A DNA stretch of 64,000 bases, taken from Rostratula benghalensis. Its lineage: Eukaryota; Chordata; Aves; Charadriiformes; Rostratulidae. This document shows positions 11,824 to 25,486 of the stretch, one piece after another. The DNA lies in NCBI GenBank assembly GCA_013399305.1, contig VXAI01000013.1, positions 8,544,196 to 8,608,195 on the forward strand. The letters run 5' to 3'. Position numbers and translations under genes: made by a program. How positions within the stretch are numbered: position 1 is the first letter of the stretch; each line of letters begins with the position of its first letter. The notes below the pieces were generated by a model. That model did not search any database. It saw only the letters and a list, made by a program, of their open reading frames with translations, and was not told the origin of the DNA.

Positions 11824-14800
11824 AAGGTCCTCAACAACTCGGAGAATATTGATCCGCGTTTTTAAGAGTAAAGTATTATGGCCCAACAAATGTCTTCACA
11901 TATTCTCAAGCCAATTTCACAAAATCTGTCTCTGCTGCACCACACAGTTATACAGGCCTCAGACAATGAAGATGGTAAAAATCCGTTATCTTATTCTTTT
12001 TTCTCTTTACATCAATGTGTGCAGACATGTGAGAAGTAATTCCACCCTGCCATCATTAATTGAAGTGCTGATGAATGAAAAACCTGGCATTTCAGCAACT
12101 TCTGACTATTTGGTCCATCAAGTTTCTCAGACTTGAGAAGTCTGCATACAGACATGAAGCATGGTCTCAATACACTGGTCACCCAGGTAGCACATATGGG
12201 GAAAAAAAACCAGAACAGGCTTCATTTCAAGAGCCCATAGCCACGCTCTTGTTTTTAAAGAGCCAAACTTGGCAAACAGATTTTTTCACACTTATTGCTG
12301 GAAAAATACTGGGAGGCTTCACGTACACAAAGCTTTTCCTGGGCCTTCAGAAAAAAGTCCACCAAAATAAAACCAACATCAGTTAGCATTATTACTAGAT
12401 TGCTTTTGCATATGTGTCAATATGGTCAATATGTGGCTTCTTAGATGTCTTTGCAAGGCTCATTCAGTTGTTTACAAAGAAGAGGCTTGTTATCCTCACA
12501 GGATGCAGATCAATGGAATTTCTCTTGTCGATGTGGAAGTTCTCTGTTGATGTAGTTGTGTGTGAAGCCTCCTGAACCTTACTTTCCTCCATACATTTGA
12601 GTTTCTGTCATATATAACAGTGGATTGTATTTAGCATTGACCTCCAAATGTAAAATAACCTATTTTATCCCTGTTGTGTGAGACTGGGAGTGCTCATGGA
12701 AATGGCAATTACATCTCAGCAGATATGTGGAAACTTCTAACAGTCACTTTTAAACATTTTTTGACTCAGTAGCTTGCAATTAGCATACCATATTCAATTT
12801 TTCTGCCTGCACAGCCAGTCACTGAACTTCTCTTTGCCCCTGCTGCTTTCCTAGTGGAGAATGCAAGCATACTACAATGCTAAATTCACTACATTTCATA
12901 AAGCATCTTGTGAAGTTATTCTGCAAGAAGATACTACAGAAGCAGAAAGTGGTCTCATTGCAATGTCACTTTTGGTGGGCAGAACGACTGTGCACTGAGA
13001 AATTTGAGGGGAGGAGCAGAAATGTCAGAAGGAATGTAGACAGTTGCCAACAAGACCAGTTCCAAATTGCTCTTCTAAGCAAGACAAAACAGGTAATTTC
13101 TTTAAATCATTCCTCTCACAGTGAAGTCTTTGCCTTTGCTGTGTAAGAACCTTCAGGTTATTACATTGTTAGGTAGGATCCTATGGAGCCTTCAGCTCAG
13201 ACCACAGGGGCCTAATGGATGATTTTGCCCTGAAGGAAAGTGTCCATAGTTTCATTAGGAACACAGAAAAAAAAAAGCTGTATTCGATGGCAGTCCCCCG
13301 ATATCACTTGTAGTTAATCAATTGCCATATGTGCCAATCAGGCTAGGCTGAGCTACAGGCAACTCTTGTTATTTATGGCTAAGAGACTGGGAATAGGCTA
13401 TGCAGCTGGGAAGCCAAACAGACCTAAGGATTTTCCACAAGCTGGCAGTCAAGGACACAATTTATTGAGGGAGAAACCCCAGAGCAAGAAATTTTAAAAA
13501 AAAAAAAAAAAAAAAAAAAAGTAAAATAAGGCAGTGATATGTTTTACATTACAGAATTTCTCTTGGTATGGGTATCAGCTTCTGAATATTTCAGCAACAC
13601 TGCATCTCATCTCTCATCTACATATCCATTGAGAAGTGTTCAGCAGAAATTGCCCATTGTTCTGCAGCACAGAATTAAACTGACTTCCAACTCACTGCCA
13701 TAGCTGGGCCCTGAAAACTGAATGCATTTTGTGATGATCTTAGAATGGCCTAATCTTTACTCTTGTCAAACTAAACTGCAGGATTATCATATGAAACTTT
13801 TTCAAATGTCCAGATTAATCACACATGACAATCAATATTTATTCTACCCAATAGGGACAATCTGTTTTATGAATTTTTGAGGGTAAAGGGGTTATTTAGC
13901 AATTGAATTCTACAATTTGTGACACTTGTTTTGAATTACACATCATCTTGTTCTGGGAAACCACTGAAAATAAGATGTAGCGCTGTCTCCTGCAGAGGCA
14001 GCTACATCTATATATGTGCATTATGTCTATGTAAAATTTATGTTTACGTATACATACCTGAATAAAGGAAGATTTTCTTGCCTGTTTACTCATCTGGGAA
14101 GTAGGAAATATACAACACATTTGATATTGCTTGATAGTGGGATAGAGAATAAGTTAGAGCCAAGTACAACATTCAGAATGAGGCACTTCCAAATTTTCAT
14201 TTCAGTGGTCACATCAGTACACTGTCAATTGCAAAATATATGGTAAGTGCTGCTTGTATTTTAAATTGTTGTGCTTTAGAAATATGGATTACAGTTCCCA
14301 CCACCACATTAACAAGATTCTCCATAGATGGACACCAAGTTCTTCATACACAGAGGACTGAATATTTAACTTTTGATTTCTATTCTATGATACAGTTATT
14401 GTTAAACAAATGCTAAAAGAATGGTGGGAACAGTTCCCTAAGTTTCTAAAGACCATTTTAATTTGGCAGTAACCCAGATTCTTCCTCCATAGCTCTAGCC
14501 TGTGTTAAGAGAAAGGAGACTCTTCACCTGGCCAAATCACGGTTTGAACACTTCTGAAAGGAGACTGAGGATATTAATATATTATATATTAGGGGATTAT
14601 TTACTGTATACATACCATGCTCTAAAGAATAATCTGGATTAATCTGCATATTGTTTGACTGGGTGTTAGATTTCTTATTTTTTTCCTTTATTTAAATATA
14701 TGCTATGACTCACCAAAACGAAGAAACCTATAGTCATCTTTAAATTATGTGTCCTGTGCAGTGAAAAAAGCTACTTCCACTTTTTACAGTTTAAAAATCA

Positions 14801-17800
14801 CTGATAATTGTGAATCATCAATAGTAAAGGCATCTGCATGAATAGTGGTATATTGAAAAAATTCAGATCAACATATCACTTAAGTATGAATTGCTCTTTA
14901 ACTACGTGAATAGTCCATCACAGGAATAAACTATTCCAATGTTATTGTCTCTTTTAGTGCTACCGGTTCATTGTGAAAGAGACTCATGAATCACAATAAA
15001 GATTGTGGAACTTTTGCTGGCTAATTAACACCTCCCTGAAAACATCTTGACTACGTTTAAGGCCATTTTGCTCTCATTCAGGGAATGTACTTTAAGTATA
15101 GGGAATGTGGTCTACGGCAACGAAGTCTTTAAAGAATAAATCAAGAAATATTTAAATATTTGCTGTAGGTAATATGATGAGCATTGCCAAGGAGACAAAA
15201 TGGTTATCCCTAGACAAGGGCTTGAAAGCCTTAACAATCTTACAAAACACTGTTTTCTCTTGATTTTTTTTTTCCCATAACCTCATTTTCTACCCCTTCT
15301 TCATTTCTCAGTTGTTGAAAGAAAAATACAAAAGAAATGTTCATATAGATAGCCAGTAGGATGCCAGAAAGGGCCTTTTTCAGTCAGAAATGGTGTGGTG
15401 CCCTCCGGATAATCAATTGTCCCTGCAACACTTTAGGATTTTTCATGCACTGAGATGCAAACTGAGCAATTTCTTCTTTTTTTTTTCCCCCTATATAGTT
15501 TGTTAATACTGGAAAGGCAATTGGACAGTGGGGCCTCCTCATTCTTGGCACTATTTCAAAAGCAACTTGAAATGCCCTGACAGCAGTTCTTCTCACAAAG
15601 TAACGTTAAGGTTGTGACACGGACTGACAAAAGGCTGACACACCGTCGTTAGCTTACCCTGTTGTGCTTAGGTAATGGTGGAACCTCAGATCTGTCTGTG
15701 ATGTTAGCATTATATGTTCTTCAATAACAAGGCGCCAGAGGATGAATTGAATGTAGAATGTCATCTTTAACTTTGAATTTCTAAGTTTAGGTTAGCCTTC
15801 TTTCTTTAATATTAAAGACTGACTGCATCAATTATACAAAACCATTGATAACAATCATCTTAGTTCCTCAGAGATGGTTAGTATTTAAGCGCAATATTTT
15901 CAAAATGAGTATGCTCTGTAACAATGCAGCAGTAAAGTCACTGAAGTGTTCTTTTACACACTTCTCCTCATGTATTAAAAATCTTGGCCGTAAGCTGGCA
16001 TCCACAATCAAATTTCCCACCTGTCCAGCAGTGTTCAAAACTGGGATTTTGATCTAAATACATTTCTGGTTTTAACTAACCAAAATCCCACTATAAATTG
16101 TTTCCCTTATAAATTTCATGGGACAGTTAATCCAGACCTGGAATTTTGGGGCTGAGTTTCACCACAGCCATGGTAAAATAATAAAAATAATTAGATGGAG
16201 TACAGCACAAGTAATACCCTCATATTTTTGTAAAATTGGCTAATATCAATCACTGTGTAAACCACTCCTGCCTCTTAATGCTTAGCAGTTTCCAGTGTCT
16301 GTAAAAAGAGAACTCACATGTTTCTTTGTAAAGCCAAAGAAAAATTGGCTCCTCAAAGATAACAAATTCAGTATTTTTATGCTCTCCAGTTACTTTAAAT
16401 CAAAGTATTAACTGTACTTCTCTTCTTACATTCACTGTGTTAGTGTATTAAGGGCTTTTTTTTTTCCACAAAAATATCTCTAACTCTGTTATTTTTTATG
16501 TAATTATATAAACATACAAAAGAAATATAATTTTGCAAGCTTTTAGCTGAACTGGTTGCTTTAAGACTCAGATCACATATAGACTTAAATTTTCTGGATC
16601 GGATAATGATAGCTAAACATAGCACACCAGTGTGTTGTTTTTCAAAAAAGGATGCCATTCATTTCACTGCCTGGTCTTAGGTGTTTTAATAGTCATTGGA
16701 GGTCCTGTGTCTAGGAAGAAAAAACTCAGATCTTTCAGAATCACTTTCTTGGAACCTTCCTTTCTTCTCATGTTAACAGTTCATTATGTGAATGAGGCAT
16801 AAGCTTTAATTCCTGGAGTAGGTATTCATTGTTCAGAAAATTTGCGGGCAGAACAAGTAAAATTTGCTTTGTGAGTTCCCTGTGGGAACCAAATGACAAG
16901 CTCTGTCTTCTCCACAAGAGGAAATAGCTGGCACGGTATTATCCAGTTCCTGAGACAACATTTTCACCCTTTCCTTTTATCTCTTTACCCCTTCCTCGGA
17001 AATCTTGCCCAATCTATAGCAAGCATCTTTCATCTTTGACTCTTGATCCTAAAGCAATTGAGCATAAATGCTGTTAAAAAGACTATCACAGAGTATTCTG
17101 TAGGATTCGGTCCTTTAAGATAGGGTCATCCTGGGGGAGATGAGGGAATTTTCCTTTTCTCAGGGAAAGAAGAAGTTAGGTTGGAATTTGACAAATATTG
17201 ACATCAGCACCTGTGAAAGTCCTCTTTGGCTTTCTTTAGTCAGTACAGAGAAACTGGCACTTCCGGAGTGCAATTAATGTCATCTTTGGGTACAGGGCTC
17301 AAGTAAGTGAAATTAATTCTCCACTTCCATTGCCACCTGGAACAAATTCAGATTAATTCAGATCCTACCTGAAATTAGGTGGATAATTTCCACCCTAGAG
17401 TCTGCCCCAAAATCACCTGCACTAAGTAAGGACTTTTGAAGTTATCGGAGTTGCAAACTTTTCAGAAAATATTATTTTGCATGTAAATAACCCTGAAGTC
17501 ACATGCATTGCACCTTTTAACAGTACCAGTTTTCAAAAATAGTTCCTCACGTAACTTGGCCCCCTCAGATAGCTGAGACAAAATCAAACATGGATGAGGT
17601 GGCACAGGGGCTATTGAGGTATGTGAAGCATAGCACAGAGGTTTTGGGAAATGGACTTGTTGGGGAAGAAAAAAAAAAAAAAAAGAAATATGGTTTCCCT
17701 TCACCGTACTCATTGTTGCTTATAATCATCTCTACTGAAGCAAGAGTCTTTCTTGTTTGTTTTAGCAATAACCCCTGCTTCGTGCATAAGAAAATATATT

Positions 17801-17845
17801 AAGTATTCTAAAAATGATTCCTTTTCTTCTCTCTGTAGCACAGAG
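11824..17845. other. AT-rich non-coding DNA, no gene seen
   Basis: No gene is supported. Frames at 11849-12136 and 12075-12386 overlap each other and look like chance. A 25-base A run is at 13496-13520, but there is no poly-A signal just before it and I could not find a matching flanking duplication. The stretch 13180-13480 has balanced, complex sequence that could be a conserved element. Another A run is near 17650-17664. Confidence 0.55.
13496..13520 (+). repeat. poly-A tract, 25 bases
   Basis: An uninterrupted run of A, the longest A homopolymer in the window. It may be a retroposon tail, but no AATAAA precedes it at the right spacing and no target-site duplication was found. Confidence 0.85.
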
Positions 17846-17970
17846 TCAGGGGTCAAATTCTCAGCTGCTGTAATCCCCATTGGAGTTATTCTCATTCATT
17901 ATTGAAATGGGCTAGATCCTGGGCTCACGTAAGCTGGCGTAGCCGTATTGAAGTCAGTGGATATATGTTG
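17846..17970. repeat. old foldback-type interspersed repeat, two adjacent partial copies
   Basis: Two neighbouring segments, one near 17850-17890 with 'tcaaattctcagctgctgtaa' and 'cattggagtta', the other near 17910-17965 with 'aagctggcgta' and 'gaagtcagtgga', resemble the same ancient sauropsid repeat. Its core is close to CCATTGAAGTCAATGG and it often includes text like 'AGATTCTCAGCTGGTGTAA'. The palindromic core suggests a foldback DNA transposon. Identification is from memory and both copies are decayed. Confidence 0.45.
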
Positions 17971-20900
17971 AATTTTTAGTAGATGAAAACCTGGTCCTTG
18001 AAATGCAATAATTTTGACTAAGCTGAATGCTCCAGGCAAAATTATTTGCAGTATTTAGCAATGTCTGGTATTTCTTTTATGAGTCTATCTTACCACCATT
18101 CAGAGCGCCTAAAAAATCCCTGCAGTAGTGTTGTAACAGTGAGTGACAAAACAACAGCTTCAGTGTCTGCTTTCACTCTTTGCCCAAAACGATTTATATA
18201 CTAGTCTGTTTGAGGATGATGTTGTACTATACAAAACATCTCTGTTGTTTAGTAACAGTGGCAGAGTTGCTGGCACAATTTTTTTTAACATTAAGATGCA
18301 CTATAGTGCGCAGATCATCTCAGTGGAATAATGCACTGGTGCAGAGGAGCACTAAATCAGATGATAAATTGAGTGTAACATCGATTATGTTAGCTATGCA
18401 TAGAAATATATACATTTGATGGTCATTATGACACATGAATGTTCAAGATGAAAAGTGAAAAATACATTTCAAGTTCTGTATATGTGAAAAACTGACAATG
18501 ATCTGTAATTTGCGTCTAGCATTAAATTCTATAAATCTGCTGGTGTTTTCAGCATTAAAAGCCTGATTCTAAATGGAAAGGTCATTATCATTATTAAGTT
18601 TTATAAGAAAATCAGTACGTGTACTAGTATCTATTTAATAACTGAGACATCATGAATGTCAGACTTAACACACTTTGCTGGGTGCTAATAACTCTTTAAG
18701 TGTACCCTTGACTCGAGTCGAAGGCAGTATTGGAATTTTTATATTATCTGAACTGCCTGGTAGCATTTAAAAGTACTTCCATAATAGCCAGGTAAAAATA
18801 TAGTGACTTCACACAACTTTACCTAATTTTGCTCCTGTTTCAAAGGTTAAGCTAAACTCCAGGCTCCCCCCTTGTATAAGAACTGGACGTGCAGGCAGCT
18901 GAGTCACAATGGACCTGTCCTACTTAACCATTCCCTCATTCTTATTGGAGCATATTATGCTTCCTAAGAAAAGTATGTGTTGGTATTGACAACAAAATGA
19001 AGCCTTTTGCACCCAAAATAAGTGCCCAACAAAACAATATTTTTACATCAGTGTCAAAATTGCTTTTTTTAAAGGTCTTTGTGGAACAGTACTATCTAAA
19101 TATAAATATGTATTTACTCATCCCTTTTTAAACTTTTGTAATTCCCACATTATATTATCTCTAATTCAAGTTCCAGTGGTAAGATAATACAGCTTGTTTA
19201 TTTTTCTATTATATATTTAAATTTAAAATTAGAAGATGTAGTTTCTATTAATGACTTTTGTAGGGATCTTTTAGTATTATGTCCTTAGCCGAGTTCCTTA
19301 CTTGATATGGAGTCCTCATAAGAGGTGCTTGTGCGCTTGATTAATTCACAAATGGTGTTGAGGGCTGCATATTTGCACAGTTCTTGTTAAATCATGGAAG
19401 TCCACTATTTCTCTGCACAATGTATTGATAGTTGTGACACTCACATTATGCACCTAATCACACAACTCTACAAGTCCCATATTTTCCAAGTATTCTCAAC
19501 TATGCAATGTTCATCTTCTATGGTAAAGGTCAAGGTCCCTTGGCAACATTTGTGTTAGTTCTGAAGCAAAATAGGTAGACAAAGAGAATATTCAGTTTGT
19601 GAAAAAAGAAGATCAACAATAGCAAATGAGTAACTAAAAATATCAGAAAGTTTTTTATCACTGAACTTTTAGCAGCTAATATTAGTTCACTGTAACGATC
19701 TCTGCAAGATATGACAATAGCAATACATTGATATCTGTAGAAGCTTACCTAGATTTTGGGATGGGAGGTAAGGCTAGTCACAAATGCCCATGAATGTTCC
19801 AATACTCTTTCCTGGCTGATAAAATGTAAGTCTAAGGGAAGAAAGGCCAGTAAATATAAATCCAGAAGTTTCTTCCAAATAATTTGTGCAGACTAGGAGG
19901 AATGTTTTTTTAATGAAGCCAAGACCACTGACCACTTGGCAACATCAGATGACAATTTACTGGTATGTGAGGGCTAGTGTTAACAAATTGGTTAGGTCAG
20001 GGAAAGGAACAGAAATGGGTAAAACCACTGCTATAACACTCTCCTCTGAGAGTCAGACAGTTGTTGGCTACTTATTGCAGTATAAAACCGGACCTCATTT
20101 ATTTCTGTGCAAACAAGATGAGAGTTGTCAACAAATTGTTTTGCTAAACACACCATTCATTGGAAAGACACAACTTGTTCCATATTGTTACTGTTGATAC
20201 TATAGCAGGAGCTCTGTTGCCCTACATACAGAGGCATAAAAACACATGGGCAATCTTATTTGTTAAGGCAGCAGGACTTCAGTTTTATTTTCCTTCAGGA
20301 ACCAGCAGAAATTATTTGTCTGTCTATCCTTGTAGCCAAATATCTTTGCCTCAGAGGAGGATACTTGAGTTTCTCACTTGTCATCTGCAAAATGCATCCA
20401 TGTTATATAATATGGGTTTTCTTGAAAAATAAAAAGAATATTCTTGAGACGCAAAGGGAAGGCTAAGTTCTTGGGTTGATTACTAGTTTCTAATGCTTCT
20501 TTTTTTTTTCTTTTTTTTTTCTTCTTTTTTTTTGGTTTTGTTTTGTTTTTGTCCATTCACTTCCTGTTATGTCATTGTGGGACTGGGAATTCAAGAAAAT
20601 ATGGCAGAACCCCAGCAGTATTTAAATGAAAGATAGAAGTTTAGCACAGCCAATACTTCGAGTCATTATGTACCAATGGGTCAGACCACCCTGGAAGTAT
20701 ATTTCCAGATTATGCCATATGTCTCTCTCTTCTTTTGTAGTTAAAAAGTTTAAGTTTGAACTTGGTTTTAACCTGAGCCCTGCTTTTTTTCCCAGTTTAG
20801 ATAAGCACAGGAGAATCTCACAGAATATGGATTTCATTCTACTCCATTTTTCAGCCACTTGTCAAACAATAGGATGCTCGAAGTGGTCAGCTTAGTTGTA

Positions 20901-21149
20901 AACTGTGCTAAAAAAAAGAAAGAATTCCTGGAACTGACAGCATTAAACTAAATAAAATAAAATAAAATAAAATAAATGTATTTGCTACTTTACTTTGAAG
21001 ATCTAAAACATAAGCAGGATCAGTTAAAAAGTAAAAAATAAAAAGAAAAGAAGACAAAACTGACAAATGAAACTGAAGGACATCCAACTCCTTGTGTCAG
21101 AAAATGTAAAAGCCAACTAAATTTAGAGGCCACATTCAGGTAAAGTCTT
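17971..21149. other. AT-rich non-coding DNA, no gene seen
   Basis: I see nothing that qualifies as a gene. There are several T-rich tracts, such as 20501-20533, and the pentamer array listed separately at 20950-20976. The open frames of 60 to 103 codons at 18143-20895 overlap one another in different frames and show no recognisable domain. Confidence 0.55.
20950..20976 (+). repeat. short (AAATA)n microsatellite
   Basis: About five perfect copies of a five-base unit AAATA. A simple repeat with no further signal. Confidence 0.9.
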
Positions 21150-21262
21150 AAGGATGGGCCTAACTGAGTTCCTGAACAGCTGTAATAACTCAGGTGAGTC
21201 CGCTCAATTGCTTGGAGACTCGTGTGCGAATAAGGTACTTCACCAAATCAAGGCCATTGTGC
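21150..21262. repeat. old foldback-type interspersed repeat copy
   Basis: The text 'aactcaggtgagtcc' followed by 'gactcgtgtgcgaataagg' resembles the arm of the ancient sauropsid repeat family that reads about 'ACTCATGTGAGTAGTCCCATTGAAGTCAATGG ... ACTCACGTGCATAAGG'. The core between the arms is degenerate. The identification rests on recall of the family. Confidence 0.4.
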
Positions 21263-24261
21263 AAGAAGAATACAGTGTCAGTGTATAACAACCATGCTCC
21301 CCAGGAAGGAACTTTTTTTGTGTGAAAAAGAAGTCTTGTTACAGAGGCTGGGTAAGATCGGGCTGCACAGTGTTCTTTGTTTCAACCCACTAGGGTGCTG
21401 TCTTTTCCCATATTATTATTATTGCATGCTCTGCAGTAATTTAACATCTCAGAAAGCTAATAGTTCTCCTTAAATTGTAGCCTGCATACCATTACTGATA
21501 GTTACAGTAGAGTGCAAAGTCTATTTGCACACTACACATCCTATAGCGGGGTTTTTTGCAAATCAAAGAACATCAGTGGAAAAACACTTTATGCCCAATG
21601 TCTCAGAAGTACTGGATCAAGTTTAGCCTCTGAGGTATGCAAAGATAAAATTTTTGCAATTGGTGGGTGATTCTTCTGCTTATGTCAGTATTGAGCTACA
21701 AAATATAGTCTATTGCATAAATAACACCACAGATGCTTCAAAAAAGGGCAGAGCACAGTCCCCCTTGCATCTGCTTTGTGCCACCTGAATAGCATAAAGA
21801 AACTTAAAGCACCTTTGTGTAAAAGTAGTACACGATGAGGTGTATCTGGTGCTACACTAAAAGATCCATGCCCCCATCAGAAAATAGACTTTAATAAGGG
21901 AAATGGACAGAGATGCTGTTTTACTGCTCTACTGCTACTTATTCAAGATACTGTAGTACAATTTAATTGTAAGGGCACGTATAGAGAGCCATACTATGGT
22001 CTAAAGGGAGCTTACAGTTTGTTGTACACACAGTATTCTGTCATTCCAGGGTGCTCCAGTTATACATGTCCAAGCAAGGGCACTTGCTTTGGTTCTTCTC
22101 CTAATACCATCTGACATAATGCCCTGGGGGGGCCTGCTGGGAGGCTGGGTATTGCCAAACTCTTAAATGGTCAAGCTTCAGTTTTGCATGTCACCATACG
22201 GATGGAAGATTAAGCAAAACGTAACAAGGCTTGCACTTAGAAAAATAAAAAGGAGCTGACATCCTGCTTAACTGCTTTTGCAGAGATCCAAGAGAGAAAT
22301 GAGCACAAATTAGAAACTTCTAGGGCAAAAGCAAAACTACGGTCTTTACATTGACAGAATCAGGACATGATCCTGCCCCAAATTTCCATCAAAACAGGAA
22401 AGTATGGGAAGGTAACACTGAATAATTATTCACATTACAGTATAGGCCTGACATGAGCACCGAGCAATCAAGACTGATGGTCAGGAGAAGGCTTCAGTGG
22501 CCGCTCAAATCAGTTGTCCAGGTGCAAATGTGGGATCAACACTCAAAGAACATTCAAATAGAAGGCGCTATGTTTTTACAGAGCTTTGGAATTTACTATG
22601 TGGTCTAGATGCAACTATTAGCAAAAATCTCGTCTCAAGTTTCAGTGGTCCTCCAGCTTAATTCCAGGTTAATTCCACGGTTGTATACTTGAACATCTGA
22701 ACAGTCCTGAAGTGTCCTTGAAAAAAAGGACTCACAACTTCTCTAACTCATCATAACTTCTCTGGTTAATTATGCTGCCATAGCTACACTGTTCTGGTAC
22801 CTGTGCTTAGGGTGCATTCAGGTTATTAATATATTGTTCTGTAGAGGTTTTTCCTGGTTCTAGTTTGCTTTGTACTTATAGCTGGAGACTTGCAGTGTAC
22901 GCTAGAGACACTACTGGTAGACTATGAGCCGTTTCCCTCTTGGGGGAACCACAGCTGAAGTCATGCCCCATTGCAATGTGGATACAAGGCCTTCCAGCAT
23001 TCAGCTCCAAGCACATGCCCTGAACAGTTATTGCGGTAAAGGATGTAGAACATCTTGCTAAATCAAAGCCTACACCTTTCCTCTTTGCTCCACACCATAT
23101 GAGAACATTAACAACATGATGTCCATAAAGTCAGCTCGGGTTCCTCAGTACTTCAGTTTGCAGTGTAGACAGTGTGATTGACTATGAGAATGGACTGGCA
23201 ATTACCATCATTGCTGTTACATCATCTCTGCCTGCAATTACCTAGTGCTTTCTTTTGGGAGGGGCAAGAAGGGAAATCACATTCACGCTCTAGTTGCCCT
23301 TTCCTACTTTGCCAGGCCTTACAAACTTGCTGGTAACCAGAAGTGAGTCCACCTTTGCTCATTCTTACTGCCTACCCCCTGATGGTTAAGACACAAGGGT
23401 TTAGTCTCAAACTCTGTCAATATTTTCTGTGACTGAGCAAGACAATGTGGCTATGTTAACATTAGCAAATAGTGTGGAGCAAGCAAAGAAGATCGTAACA
23501 GCAACTTAACAGTTGATTCTGAGGACCTAAATTCTTCACTACACATACTTGTTTTGGTTTTTTTTTCAGATTAGCCCTTTGAAGGTAACGCACATGATTG
23601 CTAGTAGCCAGAACTTTGCTCTGTAGAAACTTTACTATAATTGCTGATACTGATGGCGATCTGGATGAGAACCATTGGGTTAGGCAGCCTGTAAATTCAC
23701 AAAAACTTACCACTTCATCCACAGCTCTGAGTACCATGGGGAATGGCAGGGTCAGCACGATATAGGATGACCAGCACTTGGAATAGTTAGGACATTATGA
23801 ATCAAAGATTTGATAATGCAAATGGCAGCAGATAAATGGAATGCTAATCTCAAAATCTTTCTTCTCTCAGATAAAATCTCCAGTTATCTCAGATCACAAC
23901 ACTAGATACTAGAAAAAAGAAAACTGAGGGAATGAACATTAAGCCAAATATTTAAAGTATATTGCAGCTTCCCATATGTATTTTCCTCTCCCACCAAACT
24001 TTCCCTGGTTTAGCCAGTTTTTGGCAACTCTCACTTAGCAGTACTGGATTACGGAATATTTAATCCAATATGAGTGATAATCCATCCCAAAACACACAGA
24101 TTTGAGAACAAATAGTGGAGAAAGTAATGTCCATATGCCTGTAGGTTTCAGAGTATATCCAGTCAGCCTATTACAGAATAAGATTAATTAGATAAACTTT
24201 GAATTTGTCCAGGAAGGCATTTAATACTGAAGATGAGGCAAGAGAGACAAAAATGCAGCAG
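21263..24261. other. non-coding DNA, no gene seen
   Basis: No gene is supported. The sequence is complex and of moderate A+T content. A 98-codon minus frame at 23462-23758 has no recognisable domain. A pyrimidine tract followed by a 15-nt unit and a GTAACG donor is listed separately at 23570. Confidence 0.55.
23570..23584 (+). other. microexon-like 15-nt unit
   Basis: A run of T ending in CAG (23558-23569) is followed by 15 bases, five whole codons reading I-S-P-L-K, and then GTAACG. Size, frame and a strong acceptor match the form of vertebrate neuronal microexons. No flanking gene is known here and chance occurrence in 64 kb is likely, so this is only a lead. Confidence 0.1.
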
Positions 24262-24325
24262 GAAAATTCTTGGCTCTCCTAAAGTCAATGGGAGCCTTCA
24301 GAGGAGCCAGGACTTCATCCTGTAT
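24262..24325. repeat. old foldback-type interspersed repeat fragment
   Basis: The run 'taaagtcaatgggagcc' followed by 'gccaggacttcatcctg' matches the core and flank of the ancient repeat family seen elsewhere in the window (core near GAAGTCAATGGGA, end near CAGGATTTCATCC). Only about 60 bases remain. Confidence 0.4.
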
Positions 24326-25404
24326 GTTTTGTTTTTCTTCAGATGTCAGTTACCTGCATACATCATAAATACGATGTGGTCAGAGAAGTGTACACTGAAA
24401 GGCTGAAACAGTTAACAAAATCAATAAATGTGGGGAAAGTAGATGAAAACATAAACCAGACTGAGATATTTTTTCCAGACCAAGATTTTTAAGTCTTCTG
24501 TATTTTGTCATTTGTTAAACCACAAATAGTTATAAACAGAGCTGCAGTTCAGAGAGTCTTTGTTTCTAACATAAACAAGGTATAGGGCATAGCTCTGTAT
24601 GTCAGCCAAACATGACTATAAGTTACAAAAATGATATATATGTATAAAAGAAGTGTCAGGCCCTAATTGAAAAATTGTATTTGGACATGAATAAATATAA
24701 GGAACACACTTAACTCCAGAAAGTCGGTAAGTATTTAGGAGAAAATAACCCAGATTAAATTAATGTATGCATTATACCGCATCTGTGAAATTAATTTAAT
24801 TCAATATACTGAAACTCAGAAACGGGGGAAGTTTGCATCACTCAGGTATCACTATTCATACTGGTGTGTCTGTCCTAGCTGTGAAAGCTTATACTTATAA
24901 AACTTATGCTGAACATATACAACTTTTAATTTAACTAGATCTAGGAGCAGAATAGCAGACTGTATCAAATTGGATTACATATAAAACAGAATTTATTTTT
25001 GTAACAACAAGCTTTGCACGGTGGTTAATAGGAATAATATTTTTCATCCAAAATGGCTGTATTTCTTAATAACCAGGTCATATCATAAAACACAAAATCT
25101 GTCAAGTACTCATTTAAATAATCAGGTTTTTTCACTTAATTTACTCTTTCCTAAAGTAACATTTTCTGAACATCATGAACACTTACTTTCAAATCATTAC
25201 TTTAAATTCTTTTACAGTTTGCTATTTAGAACGAAAAAGAAACAGAGCTCTCAGACAAGTATGTTAGCCCTCAAGTGTTTTGGTGCTACAGGCTAGTTTA
25301 GCTGCATACGTGGTCACAGCAACCACTGCAGTAAACAATGTTCCAAACTTCCAAAGCCTGCAGAGGTCAGTATAGCAACATCAACAAGAAATTATATAGC
25401 TTCA
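24326..25404. other. AT-rich non-coding DNA, no gene seen
   Basis: Nothing gene-like on the plus strand. On the minus strand this lies downstream of the candidate terminal exon at 25487-25952, so it would be intergenic if that exon is real. Confidence 0.5.
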
Positions 25405-25429
25405 CTGAATAGATTAGCAGTCACAAATA

Positions 25430-25435
25430 TTTATT
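25430..25435 (-). terminator. candidate poly-A signal (AATAAA)
   Basis: The plus strand reads TTTATT, that is AATAAA on the minus strand, 51 bases past the stop codon of the open segment at 25487-25952. Further along the minus strand is a T- and GT-rich stretch (complement of about 25372-25392), as expected downstream of a cleavage site. AATAAA is common by chance in AT-rich DNA, so its value depends on the exon. Confidence 0.25.
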
Positions 25436-25486
25436 GTTAAAATGCAAAACCAATGCATGGTTCTGTCTGTTAACGTAACTGTGTGG

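Noticed and set aside
13496..13520. A25 run as a retrocopy tail
   Set aside because: No AATAAA just upstream and no matching flanking duplication found.
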